Source of the DNA: Coniferiporia sulphurascens
Taxonomy: Eukaryota > Basidiomycota > Agaricomycetes > Hymenochaetales > Hymenochaetaceae
Reading direction: 5' to 3'
Length of the DNA stretch: 64,000 nt
Assembly: GCA_002794785.1 (NCBI GenBank)
Contig: NBBA01000010.1
Span: 186,001 to 250,000, forward strand
Under the pieces are notes generated by a model. The model saw nothing but the letters and a program-made list of their open reading frames with translations, was not told the origin of the DNA and searched no databases. Both the position numbers and the translations under genes were made by a program. Position 1 is the stretch's first letter, and each line of letters begins with the position of its first letter. Positions 1 through 11,523 of the stretch are shown one piece after another.

Positions 1-926
1 CAACGATGCTGGTAACGGAAATGGCGTATTTCCCGTCCGTCGTAATGCTGACACATCTAAGTGATAGGCAGCTCGTGTGATTTCACTTGCCAGGCGAGGC
101 GGTCGACAACCAATCCGCATTGAGAACAAGTGTGAATTCCGTCTTCACTCAGTGAAACACAAAATCGCGCCTTCTTTTGTCAGACAGCATTGTGGAGGTA
201 GGCCGCACTTGGTTGCAAACCCATGGAGGGAGCGTAGTAAGTCACCTCCTGACGGAGGGGTAACGATGGAAGCATCTGACGGGGTCTCTGAGGTCGTCAT
301 CAAATTATTAGGAGTACACTTGTGAACGCTCTGTCGATTTCGGATGCCAGCCGGCCAGTAGTGTGCCTTCTCCTACACGTAGCCTGCTTGGAATTCTCAG
401 AAAATGAGTATGATTGACAAAGTGAAACGCATAGGCTTGTGTCGGGTAGAGAGTCTAGAGACAGACCAGTAGTGTGAGACAATGTTCAGACGAATGAGCA
501 GAAAATGACAAAAAAGCGAGGGTCGGAAGTGAGACAGGCTGCTTCTGCCTTTGATAGGGTTTTCATCAGACGGATCAAGAACCCCTGGTGGCTCGATGGT
601 TATGCAAAAGCTCATAGAACTCTGAGAGTCCGACCTAGTACAAGTTCCGAATCTGGTTCTTCATTATAATGGACTTTTGTATGTTCTAGTCTTTGAATTG
701 GGACAATAGGTCTACGAATATCCGCCCCATACATTGCAGGACAGTGGATAACGGATAAGACATTTTACTTACTTTTTGTCGCGGATAGCATGTGTTTCAC
801 AAGTCAGGACCGATGAAATCGGGGGTCGAGTCTCGGAGCACCGCAATTGCCACATGAGTTATAAAGCTGCACATTTCAGTCTCGACCGGAATACTCGTTT
901 AGTCTCAATCCTCAAGTACCTCTTCC
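1..926. other. Intergenic stretch, no gene recognised
   Basis: No reading frame with a recognisable motif is seen on either strand, and the short open frames look like chance. The last 100 or so bases are the likely promoter and 5' leader of the hydrolase gene that starts at 927. Confidence 0.5.
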
Positions 927-2219
927 ATGACTGTTATTGACGCTACGAACACCTACGACGAGCACTGGCTAGCCGGCCCACAGGCTACGCAGTTCTACTG
1001 CAGGACGTACACTGCACCGACGCCGCAAGCGATTCTTGTCTTCCTTCACGGCTTCATCGAGCACATCGGGCGCTTCGCCCATGTCTTCCCTCTCTGGCAG
1101 GCGCGCGGCGTGCACGTCTTCGCCTTCGATCAGCGCGGCTTCGGCCGTACCGCCGGCGACAGGGAGCACCGCAGCCCAAACAGCTCGTTCGCAAAGACCA
1201 GCGGCGAGGACCAGCTGGAGGATGCGCAGTGGGCAGTACAGGCGGCGAAGAAGGAGTTTGGGGACGGTCTCCCCTTGTTCGTGATGGGCCATTCGATGGT
1301 ACAGTCTTCGGTATCCTATGCTCATCGGCTTCCCCCTGAATAACTACCGACCAGGGAGGAGGCGTGGCTCTTGATTTTGCTACACACACGAAGACGCCGC
1401 TCGCAGGCGTCATTGCGTCCTCTCCACTTATATTGCAGACGAGCGCTGCCCCGAAGATTGCCCGTTGGGTGGGCGGGAAAGTCAGCCTACTGACACCATA
1501 CACGATCATCCCGGCCCAAGTCAAAGCAGAGGTTCGGGCTTGCGCATTCTCGCCCCCCCGCTCATACTAATTTTAACCCGCAATCTCGGTTTGCCTCGTC
1601 TCATCTCATCTCCGGAAATAGGACCTTTCGCACGATAAGGAGGTCAGCGCGGCGTTCCTCAAAGACCCTCTAATTAAGCAGAGGGGTACACTGCGGGGTA
1701 TCAGCGACATGCTTAACAGGGTGATTTCCAACCGTTCATTTGCCTTGGTTTTCACGTGATTGATGTTTTTGTTAGGGAGAAGCATTGCTGAAGACGCAGT
1801 GCAGGAATTGGCCTGAGGATCTTCCGGTGATCAGCTTCTTTGTTGATAGTCATTTTAAGGCTCATCAAAAATAATTAGCTTCTTATCATACACGGAACGG
1901 CCGATAAGGTACGTTTCTAGCGCTTCATTCGTTCCATCTTCATCATACTTAACTAATTTGTCTTGATAGGTGACATCGCATGCCGCAAGCCAGCGCTTCT
2001 ACGACGAAGCACCATCAACCGACAAGAAGATCTCGCTTTATCCCGTAAGTCATTTATATCCGTTAGTCCATAGCGTTTCTCAACAAAGAGCAGGAGGGCT
2101 TCCACGAATTACATAACGAACCGAACGGCGTAAAAGACAAATTCATCGATGAGTGCATCTCATGGGTCCACGCGCACTCGTCTGCAACAACAAGAACAAC
2201 TCCTCCTGCAAAGCTGTAG
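927..2219 (+). CDS. Monoacylglycerol lipase-like alpha/beta hydrolase
   Basis: This is a serine hydrolase of the monoglyceride lipase type, expected to release a fatty acid from monoacylglycerol. Seven exons join in frame: 927-1298, 1355-1531, 1622-1720, 1776-1826, 1879-1908, 1970-2044 and 2091-2219, giving 310 residues, close to the family's usual length. The oxyanion region reads LHGFIEH near residue 40. The nucleophile elbow GHSMGGG is made by joining exons 1 and 2, with Ser at about 123. The acid is Asp in IHGTADKVTS and the base is His in EGFHELHNE, so the triad is complete. The ATG at 927 is the first in frame. No signal peptide is evident, so it is probably cytosolic or on lipid droplets. 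Exon 5 is only 30 bases. Substrate specificity beyond the family is inference. Confidence 0.9.
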
Positions 2220-2511
2220 GAACGAGCGATTCCGCGAAACAGACTTCTCACCTCTGGCTTTACGCCATCATCCACTTACCTATATCTACGGAAGACCATC
2301 CTGACGCGCCCTGGCTCACCCAACTCATCGAACGGACTCGGATCTACTTTCCCTTTCTAACCGCGCATCCATTCGCCAAATGTCTATTGCATATCTTGGT
2401 TACGCTCTTTCTGCGTCCTGCATTCGAACCTTTTCCCAACACTGATTTTGGTTTACTTATCCCGAATCCATTTCATACTGGCGGAAGTACCTAACTCAAG
2501 TTCTGAAACCA

Positions 2512-2543
2512 CTTGCTTACGATTCTTGCTTACGATTCTTGCT
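2512..2543. repeat. Short tandem repeat, 13-base unit
   Basis: The unit CTTGCTTACGATT occurs twice in a row, followed by a partial third copy. It lies between genes and no role is seen. Confidence 0.8.
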
Positions 2544-3287
2544 AATGTAATATGATTTGTAATACGATGCCAACACGTGATGACTACTCATAACGAATCG
2601 AAATGTATCTTTGCAATTGGGTTCGTTCTCCCTCAGGCTACAGAACTACAGCGGTTCCAGTTTGCCTTCCCCAATATCCTGCGCAAAACGTTCCGAGAAA
2701 TGCAAGAATCTGGCGAGTTTTGATCTGGCGGTCTTGATCATGGACTTTGGCTCGGAGTTCTTTATGGAGCAGGTCTTCTGGTGTTCTTTTTCACCTATAC
2801 ATGTAACTACTAACCCGACGAATCATACTCGAACGGAGAGAAAAAACGGGACGCCGCCAACCGCCACATCTTTTGACGCATGGGGCCGGTGACTTTAATG
2901 GATGTGTAAAAGCTAGCCTGCACTCGATGCATTCCCCCTTCTGAAAACGGGCAGCGGCCATTGAAAACAAACTACTTTGCTGCGCAGACTTTGCATTGAC
3001 GGCGACAATACACTTCTCCGATATGTAGTAAAGTGCTCCATGCTCTGGATTATCATCCCGTCTTCTCTGGTATTGGCGCTGTAGTTGCTGTTCAAGCATC
3101 CCCTTCCTTCAGCTTCGCTCTTCACTCTGCTCCAAATCGTGTTCGTCGATATTGTTGTAGCGGCCTCATACTGTATGCTTGCTCTGAGTGCGTTTTCGGA
3201 GAACTTGTTCAGTTCTTTGCGTCTTTGCGCGAACTAGGTGGCGGGAAGATGGACCTTAAAAACGCGTTCACTTTGCTAGTCGCGAGG

Positions 3288-3307
3288 GACAAGACAAGAC
3301 AAGACAA
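3288..3307. repeat. ACAAG microsatellite
   Basis: Four consecutive ACAAG-like units lie about 100 bases upstream of the glucanase start codon. Confidence 0.75.
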
Positions 3308-3403
3308 ATACGATAAAACGACGGGAATAAATACTATACTTTTCCATTCCTGACCTCTCACACTCGTGGTCGCCTTACCAGGGTACACTCCAGGACTCGG
3401 AAT

Positions 3404-5884
3404 ATGGCATTCACGCCAAATCTCAATCGCGCATTCCTCACAGCGACAGTCCTGTTATGGACCCAAGGCTTGGGTGTATTTGCGCAAATCGTTCAGGATA
3501 TTGTGCGTTCGTATCCTACCATGTCAGGACTGAACCCCTAATACCATCTTTGCTCTTCTCCCCTTCTGCAGTGGGAAACCACCTCTGACCAGAAGTCGCT
3601 CCTCAAACTCCTCCCGACATCTGCTAATGTCAATTTTTCGACTACGGGTACTGGCGATGTCGATATCAGCGTTAATGATAGTCAGGTGTACCAAACTATC
3701 TACGGATTTGGAGCATCACTAAGTACGCAAAATCCCGAATGAGATGAGAGAACCGTATTTTGCTAACGGCTGCATGGTCCGCAGCGGATTCGGCAGCGTA
3801 CGTACTGAGTAACCTTAAGGTCAGCATTTCTGAGTATACTCTTGTCTTATTTCCGCGTGTTGAAATGTTTGCCCAGGCTTCAGACGTGGGGACCTATAAC
3901 TCGCTCCTCAAATCTATGTTCAATAGTAAGCAGTGTCGTCGCTTTCGCAAATGAAAGCTAATCTTAATTACGGAACCGACATTTCAGCGTCGGCAAATGC
4001 GGAATCAGCCGGGATGAACTACATACGTGTCCCCCTAGGCGCTTCTGACTTCTCTCCTAGCGGTGAGTTAATTAATTACTCTGTTAACTGAAGCCACGAC
4101 GTGACGTCTATTTTTCGCACAGTATACAGTTATAATGATAATCAGAATGCCAATTTTAGCATTGACGTGACGCCATCGTATGTTTTCTCCACACTTGGAG
4201 ATATCGTGGCGATCAGCAACGAAACAAAAATACATTTGCTTCCGTGGTCTCCTGTGAGTACTGGTATCTGCCTACCCTTTTGTGCTCAGCGGCTTACTTA
4301 TTCTCTCGTGCAGCCTGGATGGATGAAAGATTCTAATTCGATGAATGGCGGAAACTTCTTAGCTGAATATAGCAGTCGAAGTACATGCTTTAGTTTTCTC
4401 CACGACAAATCCCGATGCTCACTTACAGTAAAATCCAGTGGCTAATTATCTCTTTAAGAGCGCTCAGAGTTTCAAGTCGAAGGGATTTACTCCCTATGCG
4501 ATTTCTATTCAGGTAAGCAAATTCTATCCACTTATTTCTATATATTGATCGTACGATTCTTCTACCATTTGGTTTCAATATTCATAATAACAGAACGAGC
4601 CGCAAAGCTCCAACCCATCGCTGCCTTCGGCCGAGTACACTACCTCAGTACAAGCGGCCGTCGCCGTGGCGCTGCGCCAATTGCTCAACTCGAACAGCAT
4701 GACAAGTGTGAAGATCATTGGCTATGAGCACAATTGGGACAACGCGGCGTCCTACGCCACGCAGCTCGTAAGTCCCGACGTGTTCTCTTCATCTCCGCCA
4801 GCCAACACTGACGTCGTAAACTGCCTTGCAGATGCGCGAAAGCGGCGCCTCCGACGCGTTCTCAGGCGTCGCCTTTCACTGTTATGCAGGGAACGTCAGC
4901 CAGCAGGATGACTTCCATAATGCATTCCTCAACAAGGAACTTTACTTCACAGAATGCACTGGCACGGTGGGCTCGGATTGGTGGAACGATATTCAGGTAC
5001 GCAAAATTCCAACATCGATCAATAAGCACTGCAGCACTGGCAGGCGGGCGGTACTAACATACTTTGTACCCGTGCTAGTTCTACATGAAAAACATGTGTG
5101 TGCCCCACGTCCAGTGAGGTTAATCGTTTCATACTGCTGACCTTTTTTCATTTCATTTAGTTTCATCGGCGGACTGCAGCACTGGGCGCAGTCAGGACTC
5201 ATGTGGAACATCGCCGTCGACCCACAGGGAAACCCCAAGCTGCCAGGCGCGACGAGCTGCGAGAACGGCTGTCGGGGCGTGGTGCAAATATCCTCGTCCT
5301 CGGGTGGACAGGTGCAGCTGAACCAAGAGTGTACGCGTCTTTCGCTCAATATTCAAGCTTATTACCTCCTTCTGCACTTCTATATGGTTTAATCGGAGCC
5401 TTTATTAATTATGATCGTCTGTGAAATTCGTAGACTATGCGATAGCCCACGCTTCGAAGGCCGTTCTTCCACTTAGCTCCGGTGGGCCGTTCGGCCAGCG
5501 CATTGGCGTCGGGGTCACAGGTGGCGAGGCATCCTCGCTCACAGTAGGCGCGTACGCCACGAACCAAACCACATCCACATTCAGCTCTACCAACAGCGGG
5601 CGGTATAGTCTCGTAGTAATGAATTCGTAAGTCGCTCGGACCTTGCTCGCGGGCGCTCATGTTTCAATGACTGACTGACCATGGTCACGGTGTGCTACCG
5701 AACGCTGCTAATGAATGTGAACAGAGGGGACAACGCGCTGAAAGCTGCCATCAAGTTCCGAGGACAAACGGTTAGTTTCCTGCCGCACCTATTGTGATAG
5801 GCTGACAGAACCCGCGCTTCGCAGGCGGTTTACTCTTTTCCGGTCGGGTTGACCACCATGTCGTGGATCGCTTCCAATTCCTAA
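3404..5884 (+). CDS. GH30 family secreted beta-glucanase (endo-beta-1,6-glucanase-like)
   Basis: This is a glycoside hydrolase family 30 enzyme, most like fungal endo-beta-1,6-glucanases that act on cell-wall beta-1,6-glucan. The ATG at 3404 opens a signal peptide with a hydrophobic core (FLTATVLLWTQGLGVFA), so it should be secreted. Conserved GH30 blocks follow across many short exons: YGFGASLTDSAAYVLSNLK, GMNYIRVPLGASDFS, LLPWSPPGWMKDS, then the acid/base Glu in SIQNEP, HNWDNAASYA, FHCYAG, and the nucleophile Glu in YFTECTGT. The C-terminal beta-sandwich strand region ends in TTMSWIASNS. About a dozen introns were crossed without any frame damage. The exact linkage preference (beta-1,6 rather than glucosylceramide) is inferred from overall likeness. 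It is isolated from other carbohydrate-active genes in this window. Confidence 0.92.
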
Positions 5885-7457
5885 CGCACAGACCAGGCCT
5901 TTCTTTAATGGCTACGGGTCCTTTGCACACTAGGTTTGTTCTGGGTTCACTTTGTTCTGTTCACTCACACTGTGTTCTTCGGTATACGGCTGTCCGAATG
6001 GCGATCATTATATATATTTATGTTTGCGTTTGCGTCCCATACATACGACGTCGATGAATAGGACATGGATTGAATACGCCTCCCCCTTCTGCAATGCGCA
6101 CTTTGAGCATCCCGAAAGCACGATAATATGGAGACACAGCTGTCAAGAAGGGACAAAGGAAGACCCCTGTCCGGTCACCACCAGTGAGAGCCCGGACAAT
6201 GCACATAGGGGTGATTTGCGTCTCGTGGGATATGAACAGAACTTAGATGGATAGCGTCGCCCCCTCACACTAAGGAGCTCCTTCTAGGCCCGACGAGCCT
6301 GACCGGATGAGTCACTCGTCTTGCGTGGCTTCTGCTTTCCGTTCCCACTGCATGAGCTCCCACAGTTTGCGCGCACTTGCATCCTTTACGTGTAACTGTA
6401 ACGAGAACGAGAACGCCAACAGCATGGTCGCGTACATCCACAGAGGGGAAGCCGGGGAGTGTATGCTAAGAAAAACACTCGGAAGGGATGTGCAGAAGTC
6501 TTCCCCGTAGTTACCACCTAACGTCCGCACCCTGAAAGAACTGATATCGGTCTGGGTCTAGCCAGCGACCCAATGAAGCCCATCCGGCCGTTCTTATGGT
6601 AAGCGCCGGTGTCGAAGAGGGGTAGCCCGCGGGTGGACTTTATGGGGATGCGATTAACTTTCTTGTGCAAGGGCCAAATAGCCGGGCGACCATGATGACC
6701 CTAGACACTGCTGACTCAATGACGGTAAACAATAGCCGAAGGAACGTCGTCCCCTTTCTTATGACGACTTTCGAGGCTCCGTCATCGTGGACGATAATAC
6801 TGCCTTTCTGATTCATCAACTGTCCCATCGTACGTCGGACGGGAAATCGATAAAGACGTAGGTCGTTCGAAATCTGAGTTTGTCCCCCATAGTTAGCATG
6901 TTCTCAGGGAGAAGAGAGGTAGTGGTTGGTTCTTACCTCGCAGAGGACCTGGGATTCGGCCCTCGAGTGGTAAGAACCACAAGAACTAAATCTGGAGAAT
7001 GATAACAATAATCGTCCTAGAAAGCTGCAGTCGAAAGCAAGGTTAGAGAAGCCGACATAATTGTTCCCCCTTCTATGACAATTGCACTGAGGTTCTTAAA
7101 ATGGCTGCCAGGAATTCGCGTGTGTGCGGTCACGTTCACGGGGAGGGGAGTCGCGCTGAGGCTAGAATTTGGCGACCGGGCGGTTCGACAAGCATTACAC
7201 GTAAGATATGAGATAAGATGATACGAAGGAGCAAGACGGGATTAAAAGGCGAAAAAAAATGAGGAGAGATTTCCAGTAGAAGACGGAGAAAATGGATTGC
7301 AGCCTTTTTGGGGTGAATAGCATGAATATAAAAAAGACGACGACGGAATGGTGTCCAGGACGAATGGATCGATCAAAACATGAGAATGCCTACGTGTTGC
7401 GTCGTGGCTTGGTGAAATGTTGTTCTCGCACACATTCATCTGAAACTTCTGCGTGAG
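5885..7457. other. Intergenic stretch with a hairpin-forming repeat
   Basis: About 1.6 kb holds no convincing gene on either strand. It has a TA-rich patch near 6010 and an 11-base inverted repeat at 6927-6979. Confidence 0.45.
6927..6979. repeat. Inverted repeat, 11-base arms
   Basis: TGGTTCTTACC at 6927-6937 is matched by its exact reverse complement at 6969-6979, with a 31-base spacer. It could form a hairpin. No flanking gene claims it, and it does not fold as a tRNA by eye. Confidence 0.8.
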
Positions 7458-8228
7458 TCACTGGCAGCACGCGCGCGCGAGCGATGACCGTCCCCTGAAC
7501 CCTGGCCACGAGGTTCTGTGTTTTCTGGACCTTGACGAAAGGTGGAAGGATAGCGTTCGGGGGGAGGGTCGAAAGTCGCGCCGGACAACGAGGGTCGACG
7601 CTTTTGGACAGTCGGACGTGATTTCTATTACGATTGGGACAATGTTGTCTGAATTTAGATGCGAGCGAAATAACTGAAGGTTATAAACACGAACCTTTGG
7701 ATTAAGAGGTGCCGGAATCAAAACGGGCTGAGGAGGAGGGACCGAAGCGCGAACACTCGACGGGTGCGTAGGGTGCGCCGACGACATCGACATCGGGTAG
7801 CCTGACCCTGGAGGTCCTTGCACGAATGCAGGCAGATTAGGATTCCGGTACATAGACGCAGGAATGTTCAACCGCGGATGCGCAGGGTGCTCATGTGGCA
7901 AAGAGTTGGACTGAGCGCGAGGGCGGTGGTGGATGGACGAGGATAGGGCCGCCCCGGCAGCAGATACTTTCTGGCTGGATCGCGAAGAGCCAGCTGCGGC
8001 GAACACAGTCGATGATTGTCCTGCACGAGCACGCCCACTTGAACCAACGCCGTGGTCCTGACCTCCGAGGTCTGTCCTCGATGACTGTTGCGACGACATC
8101 CCATCCTTACGCTCAGCCCTACTGTGGTTCCGCTGGCTCGACTGTCGGTAGTTTTGTTGTTGGTAGCTCGGCTGGGTATGCATTTGTACCCAGCGTGCAG
8201 TGCGGTCCATGGGCGACTCGGGGTCCAT
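7458..8228 (-). CDS. Hypothetical low-complexity protein
   Basis: An ATG at 8228 opens an uninterrupted 256-codon frame. The first 180 residues are rich in Ser, Gln, Pro and Arg, with stretches such as QQNYRQSSQRNHSR and VPPPQPVLIPAPLNPK. No domain is recognised. A possible intron donor follows PLNPK (7690s on this strand). If it is used with the acceptor about 46 bases on, the protein ends after a few more residues, so the C-terminal 75 residues are doubtful. It could be the disordered N-terminal part of a DUF6699-type protein that has lost its domain, but I see no remnant of that domain. It is low-confidence as a real gene. Confidence 0.35.
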   Translation of the reverse strand: MDPESPMDRTARWVQMHTQPSYQQQNYRQSSQRNHSRAERKDGMSSQQSSRTDLGGQDHGVGSSGRARAGQSSTVFAAAGSSRSSQKVSAAGAALSSSIHHRPRAQSNSLPHEHPAHPRLNIPASMYRNPNLPAFVQGPPGSGYPMSMSSAHPTHPSSVRASVPPPQPVLIPAPLNPKVRVYNLQLFRSHLNSDNIVPIVIEITSDCPKASTLVVRRDFRPSPRTLSFHLSSRSRKHRTSWPGFRGRSSLARACCQ

Positions 8229-9770
8229 GATGGGAGGGCGGAGTAGGATGAATGTGCATTAGCCTGTGCAGTAGACTTGTTTATGTACGCGTCATCACAT
8301 GCTAGTCTCAGCAATAGCCTCGCTTTTCACGAATATGAAAAAGAGTGCACGACGGCGTAATGCAGCATGTCCATTGTCAATTCCATATCTGGCAGCCTTG
8401 GGGGTATTGCACGGGACCTGGATTGATCGCGGAGACGCACAAGTTTGTGTGAAGATGCAGCATAGCAACGGCCCAGCCTAGTGAGTAAGTGGGGACTCCT
8501 ATCAAGGTTGTCGATACACTCCTACAATTTGGAACGACCATACCGAAAGAGTATATCTCCTGCGAAGTAGCCATCCAAGTAAGGCCGATAGCCTGATAAG
8601 ATTGTAAAATGCTGAAAACTGTCTTTGGAGAGTTAGGAGTAAGTTTCGGTCGAAGGTTCGAGTTCAAGCTGCACGCGGTCGGACGAGTTTCGGCACAAAA
8701 ATACATCCGGAGTTGGTGGTGTCGTCCTCACCATCCGCGTCGGTCGCAGCGTAGCTCAGAATGTACAGAGGCTTGAGATCATACCAGCGGAGGCAAAGGC
8801 TGAGAGATGGACGTGGGATCAGTGGAAGACTGTTCAGACGCCGCTTCGAGCCGCTTAGGGCCCGCGCGGCCGTGCCCTCGACTGGCAAGCTATGGTCCTC
8901 CGCCTCGGATGCTATCGTCTCGCCGTTCTTCAGGCGCTCGCTGCTCCTGAAAACAACCTTCGGTCTGCAGGCCCAGGCTTCATAAATCATCGCCTTTGCT
9001 TCCGCGGCACACCGGCGAGGTATCTGCATCCTCCATTAGGGTTCCTGCACTGGTCGAACAGCGCCTCTCCGCTTATAACGACTTCGAGCCCAGTGACGCC
9101 TTGACTTGTCCCGAACTTCCAGGCTAGCGAGCGCTTTCCGTAGATTCCGACGTGTGCGTGCCGCTCGAGAAACACATCACTGCTCAGGCCCTCGGAGAAC
9201 AAACACTTGCTCTGGGAGACTACGCGCGAACAAGAGCACACACAACGCAAAACTCACGGACCCACACCTTTGCTATCGATCTGCTCTGCTTGCCCCGAAA
9301 TGTCCGCCCTTCCGTGCTTGTTCTCGGTGTAATTTGTCTTTGGCTAAGGCTATTATAAGTCATCGCTAGGTACTTGGCGTCTATTCCCTTTATGCCTCTG
9401 GAGTTTTCGTGAGGTCTCTGATCAGGCTCGCGATCCGAGTACCATATATAACATTTGTAGACGCGTACACTAGATTGCTTTTCGCCTATCCGTTTCTCCG
9501 ACCCCGTTCTTGTCGAGGCTGGGCCTCTCAGCCTAGGACGCAAACGCCTCTTAATCTCAGGCTGTACCACCTGCCGACTCATCTCGCCACTCTGCGTACC
9601 CAACGTGACTACTCCGTCCACCCAATTTGTCGGCCTCTCTGAGGAACAACTCTACTGTTGCACTGCTGCTGTCCTTGGGTAAAATCGATAAAGACTGGCT
9701 ACGTTCACTTTTCTCTCTCTGCAAGAAGTCTGAAGCATCCACCTCACATCTTCCGTCACATACATTCACC
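8229..9770. other. Intergenic stretch, no gene assigned
   Basis: Several overlapping open frames occur on both strands, the longest about 120-130 codons, but none carries a recognisable motif or a consistent spliced model. A CATATATAAC element at 9443-9452 is a possible promoter feature for the downstream DUF6699 gene. Confidence 0.4.
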
Positions 9771-11252
9771 ATGACGTGGGTTTCCTCTATGATTAGTACC
9801 CCAGCCTCAGATCATTGATTTTCGAGCAGATTCATCATCCCACCTCGAGATCGCCCGTTTGACGTGGAAAGATTCGTCGATCCAACTACCGGTGCCACCT
9901 ATTTGCGTCCACGACCTCAACCAAAGAAAACTCCTGACTCGGACTCGCGTGGCAAACCTTTGCCTGCTACTTGCTCAACGCCCCATTGCGTACATGCCGG
10001 ACTCGCACACGACTACTGTTCTCCCGGTTACTATCAGCCGACGCCCTATGCGTACGCCGTCCCGGTTGCCGGCCACTCATATTATCGTTCTCCAGTCCCA
10101 TTACCGCAGGCGGATGGCTCCTTTGCATCGGACCAAAACGCGTTTCAACGCTGGCTGCAATCTTTTCCTCACTGGAGACTCCCTCGGGAGGCACCCCCAG
10201 GCTGGAAATTTCCTAGGCGCCCCGGCGTACAAGATTATCCCGTCCGATCGCAGGTCATGCCTTTCCACAACTTCCCACAAGACCCCGTCGCCCCAGTATA
10301 CGCCACTCCTCACTTCTATCCTCAACCCATGCCGACGCCGCTGATCGCAGTGACAACCCCCGCAAGCGTCTGGCCCAGCGCGCCTGAAGTCCCAGACCGG
10401 CTTCCAGATCTCATGGAATGGAACGACGTTAATGGCGGGCGTCTGCAGTGGACGCCACACCCCTGGGTCGCTCACCCGCTTCCCCATCCTCAGATACCCG
10501 CCCATCAGTTTTGGAGCCACGCGGGCGGTGCCGGCGCCGCCCAGGCGTGGCGCACGCCCGGCGGGGGTATCCCAACTCCCGGGTTCGAGATGGCGCGTGC
10601 ATATCAGATCACAGGCGGGCATCCGCTTCCCGGGACGGACCCGTTCTGGACGCCCACGCGCCGCCCGGTGCCCCTCGGCTCACCATACGCGGGCCCAGGT
10701 GTCTTCCTCTCGCCGTGGCTCGCGCCAAACGCACGCAACGCAGGCGCGCCGCACGTATTGTGGGACGCCGCCGTCGAGCCGCCGTACCGGATCCGTCGCG
10801 TGACAGGCCGGGGCGGGATTGTCGACTTCGCGAGTACAGACTTTTTCAAGGAGCCAGCGACGGACCCCTCTGCTGCGACCCTCCAAGTGCACCTCCCCGG
10901 CATGCGCAGTACTTGGGGCCCGGTAATCGTCAAGAAGTCGTCTGGGTCGGCCGTCTCCGTGAGCGACGTCTTCCAGGCTGTCTGGAACTACCTGCACAAG
11001 CCGATCAGCCACGATGACTATATGGCCATCTCCGCTACGGGTGGGAGACAGCAATGCAGGAGCATCGAATACGCTATGTACCGCCGGTGTCTGAACTCCG
11101 CTGCTTTGTATGACTACACTTTCTCGCAGGGTATCAAGCGTGTTGATCTCCTCGAGGGCAATACTGTATACTGGGGAACCTGGTTAGGCTACAATCCCGA
11201 TGGCACTTGGTACTTGTCTATGGGATTTATGCCTCCTACTCAGTTGGTTTAG
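9771..11252 (+). CDS. DUF6699-type protein with long Pro/Tyr/His-rich N-terminus
   Basis: The large open frame begins without an ATG. A consistent model starts at ATG 9771 with a 5-base first exon (ATGAC), an intron at 9776-9829, and exon 2 running to the TAG at 11250-11252. It gives about 475 residues. The first 310 residues are rich in Pro, Tyr, His and Trp and are probably disordered. The last 150 form the DUF6699-like domain: LWDAAVEPPYRIRR, then AVSVSDVFQAVWNYLHKPIS, MYRRCLNSAALYDY, and the family signature IKRVDLLEGNTVYWGTWLGY. Function is unknown. It is the longest DUF6699 protein here and lies apart from the duplicated unit. The mini-exon is an inference from frame and splice sites; RNA evidence would settle it. 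Confidence 0.8.
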
Positions 11253-11523
11253 TTTCTTCCTTTTGAGTCTGTTTTTTTAATTCCGATAGTGTACCGGATG
11301 TATTGGATACCAGCTCTTCCGTCTTTGTGGACTTGTATAATTATAGTATGTACTCATGTGCGGACTTTCACACTATATACCATATTTTCTCATTTTACAC
11401 TGTACATGGTCGAATACAATACTTCATCTTACTATACAGTTAATCCTTCTTTTTAATCTCCTTTTTTTGTTTCTCCAAAACTGTGTGGAAGCGAAAATCG
11501 GCAATTGACGGTCCAATTATAAC

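Larger units (their letters stand above)
2220..3403. other. Intergenic stretch with small repeats
   Basis: No gene is recognised in about 1.2 kb. It holds a 13-base tandem repeat near 2512 and an ACAAG repeat near 3288. The region just before 3404 is AT-rich and is the likely promoter of the glucanase gene. Confidence 0.5.

Noticed and set aside
1299..1354. Apparent frameshift or stop inside the hydrolase gene
   Set aside because: Removing a GT..AG intron restores the GHSMGGG nucleophile motif, so the gene is intact.
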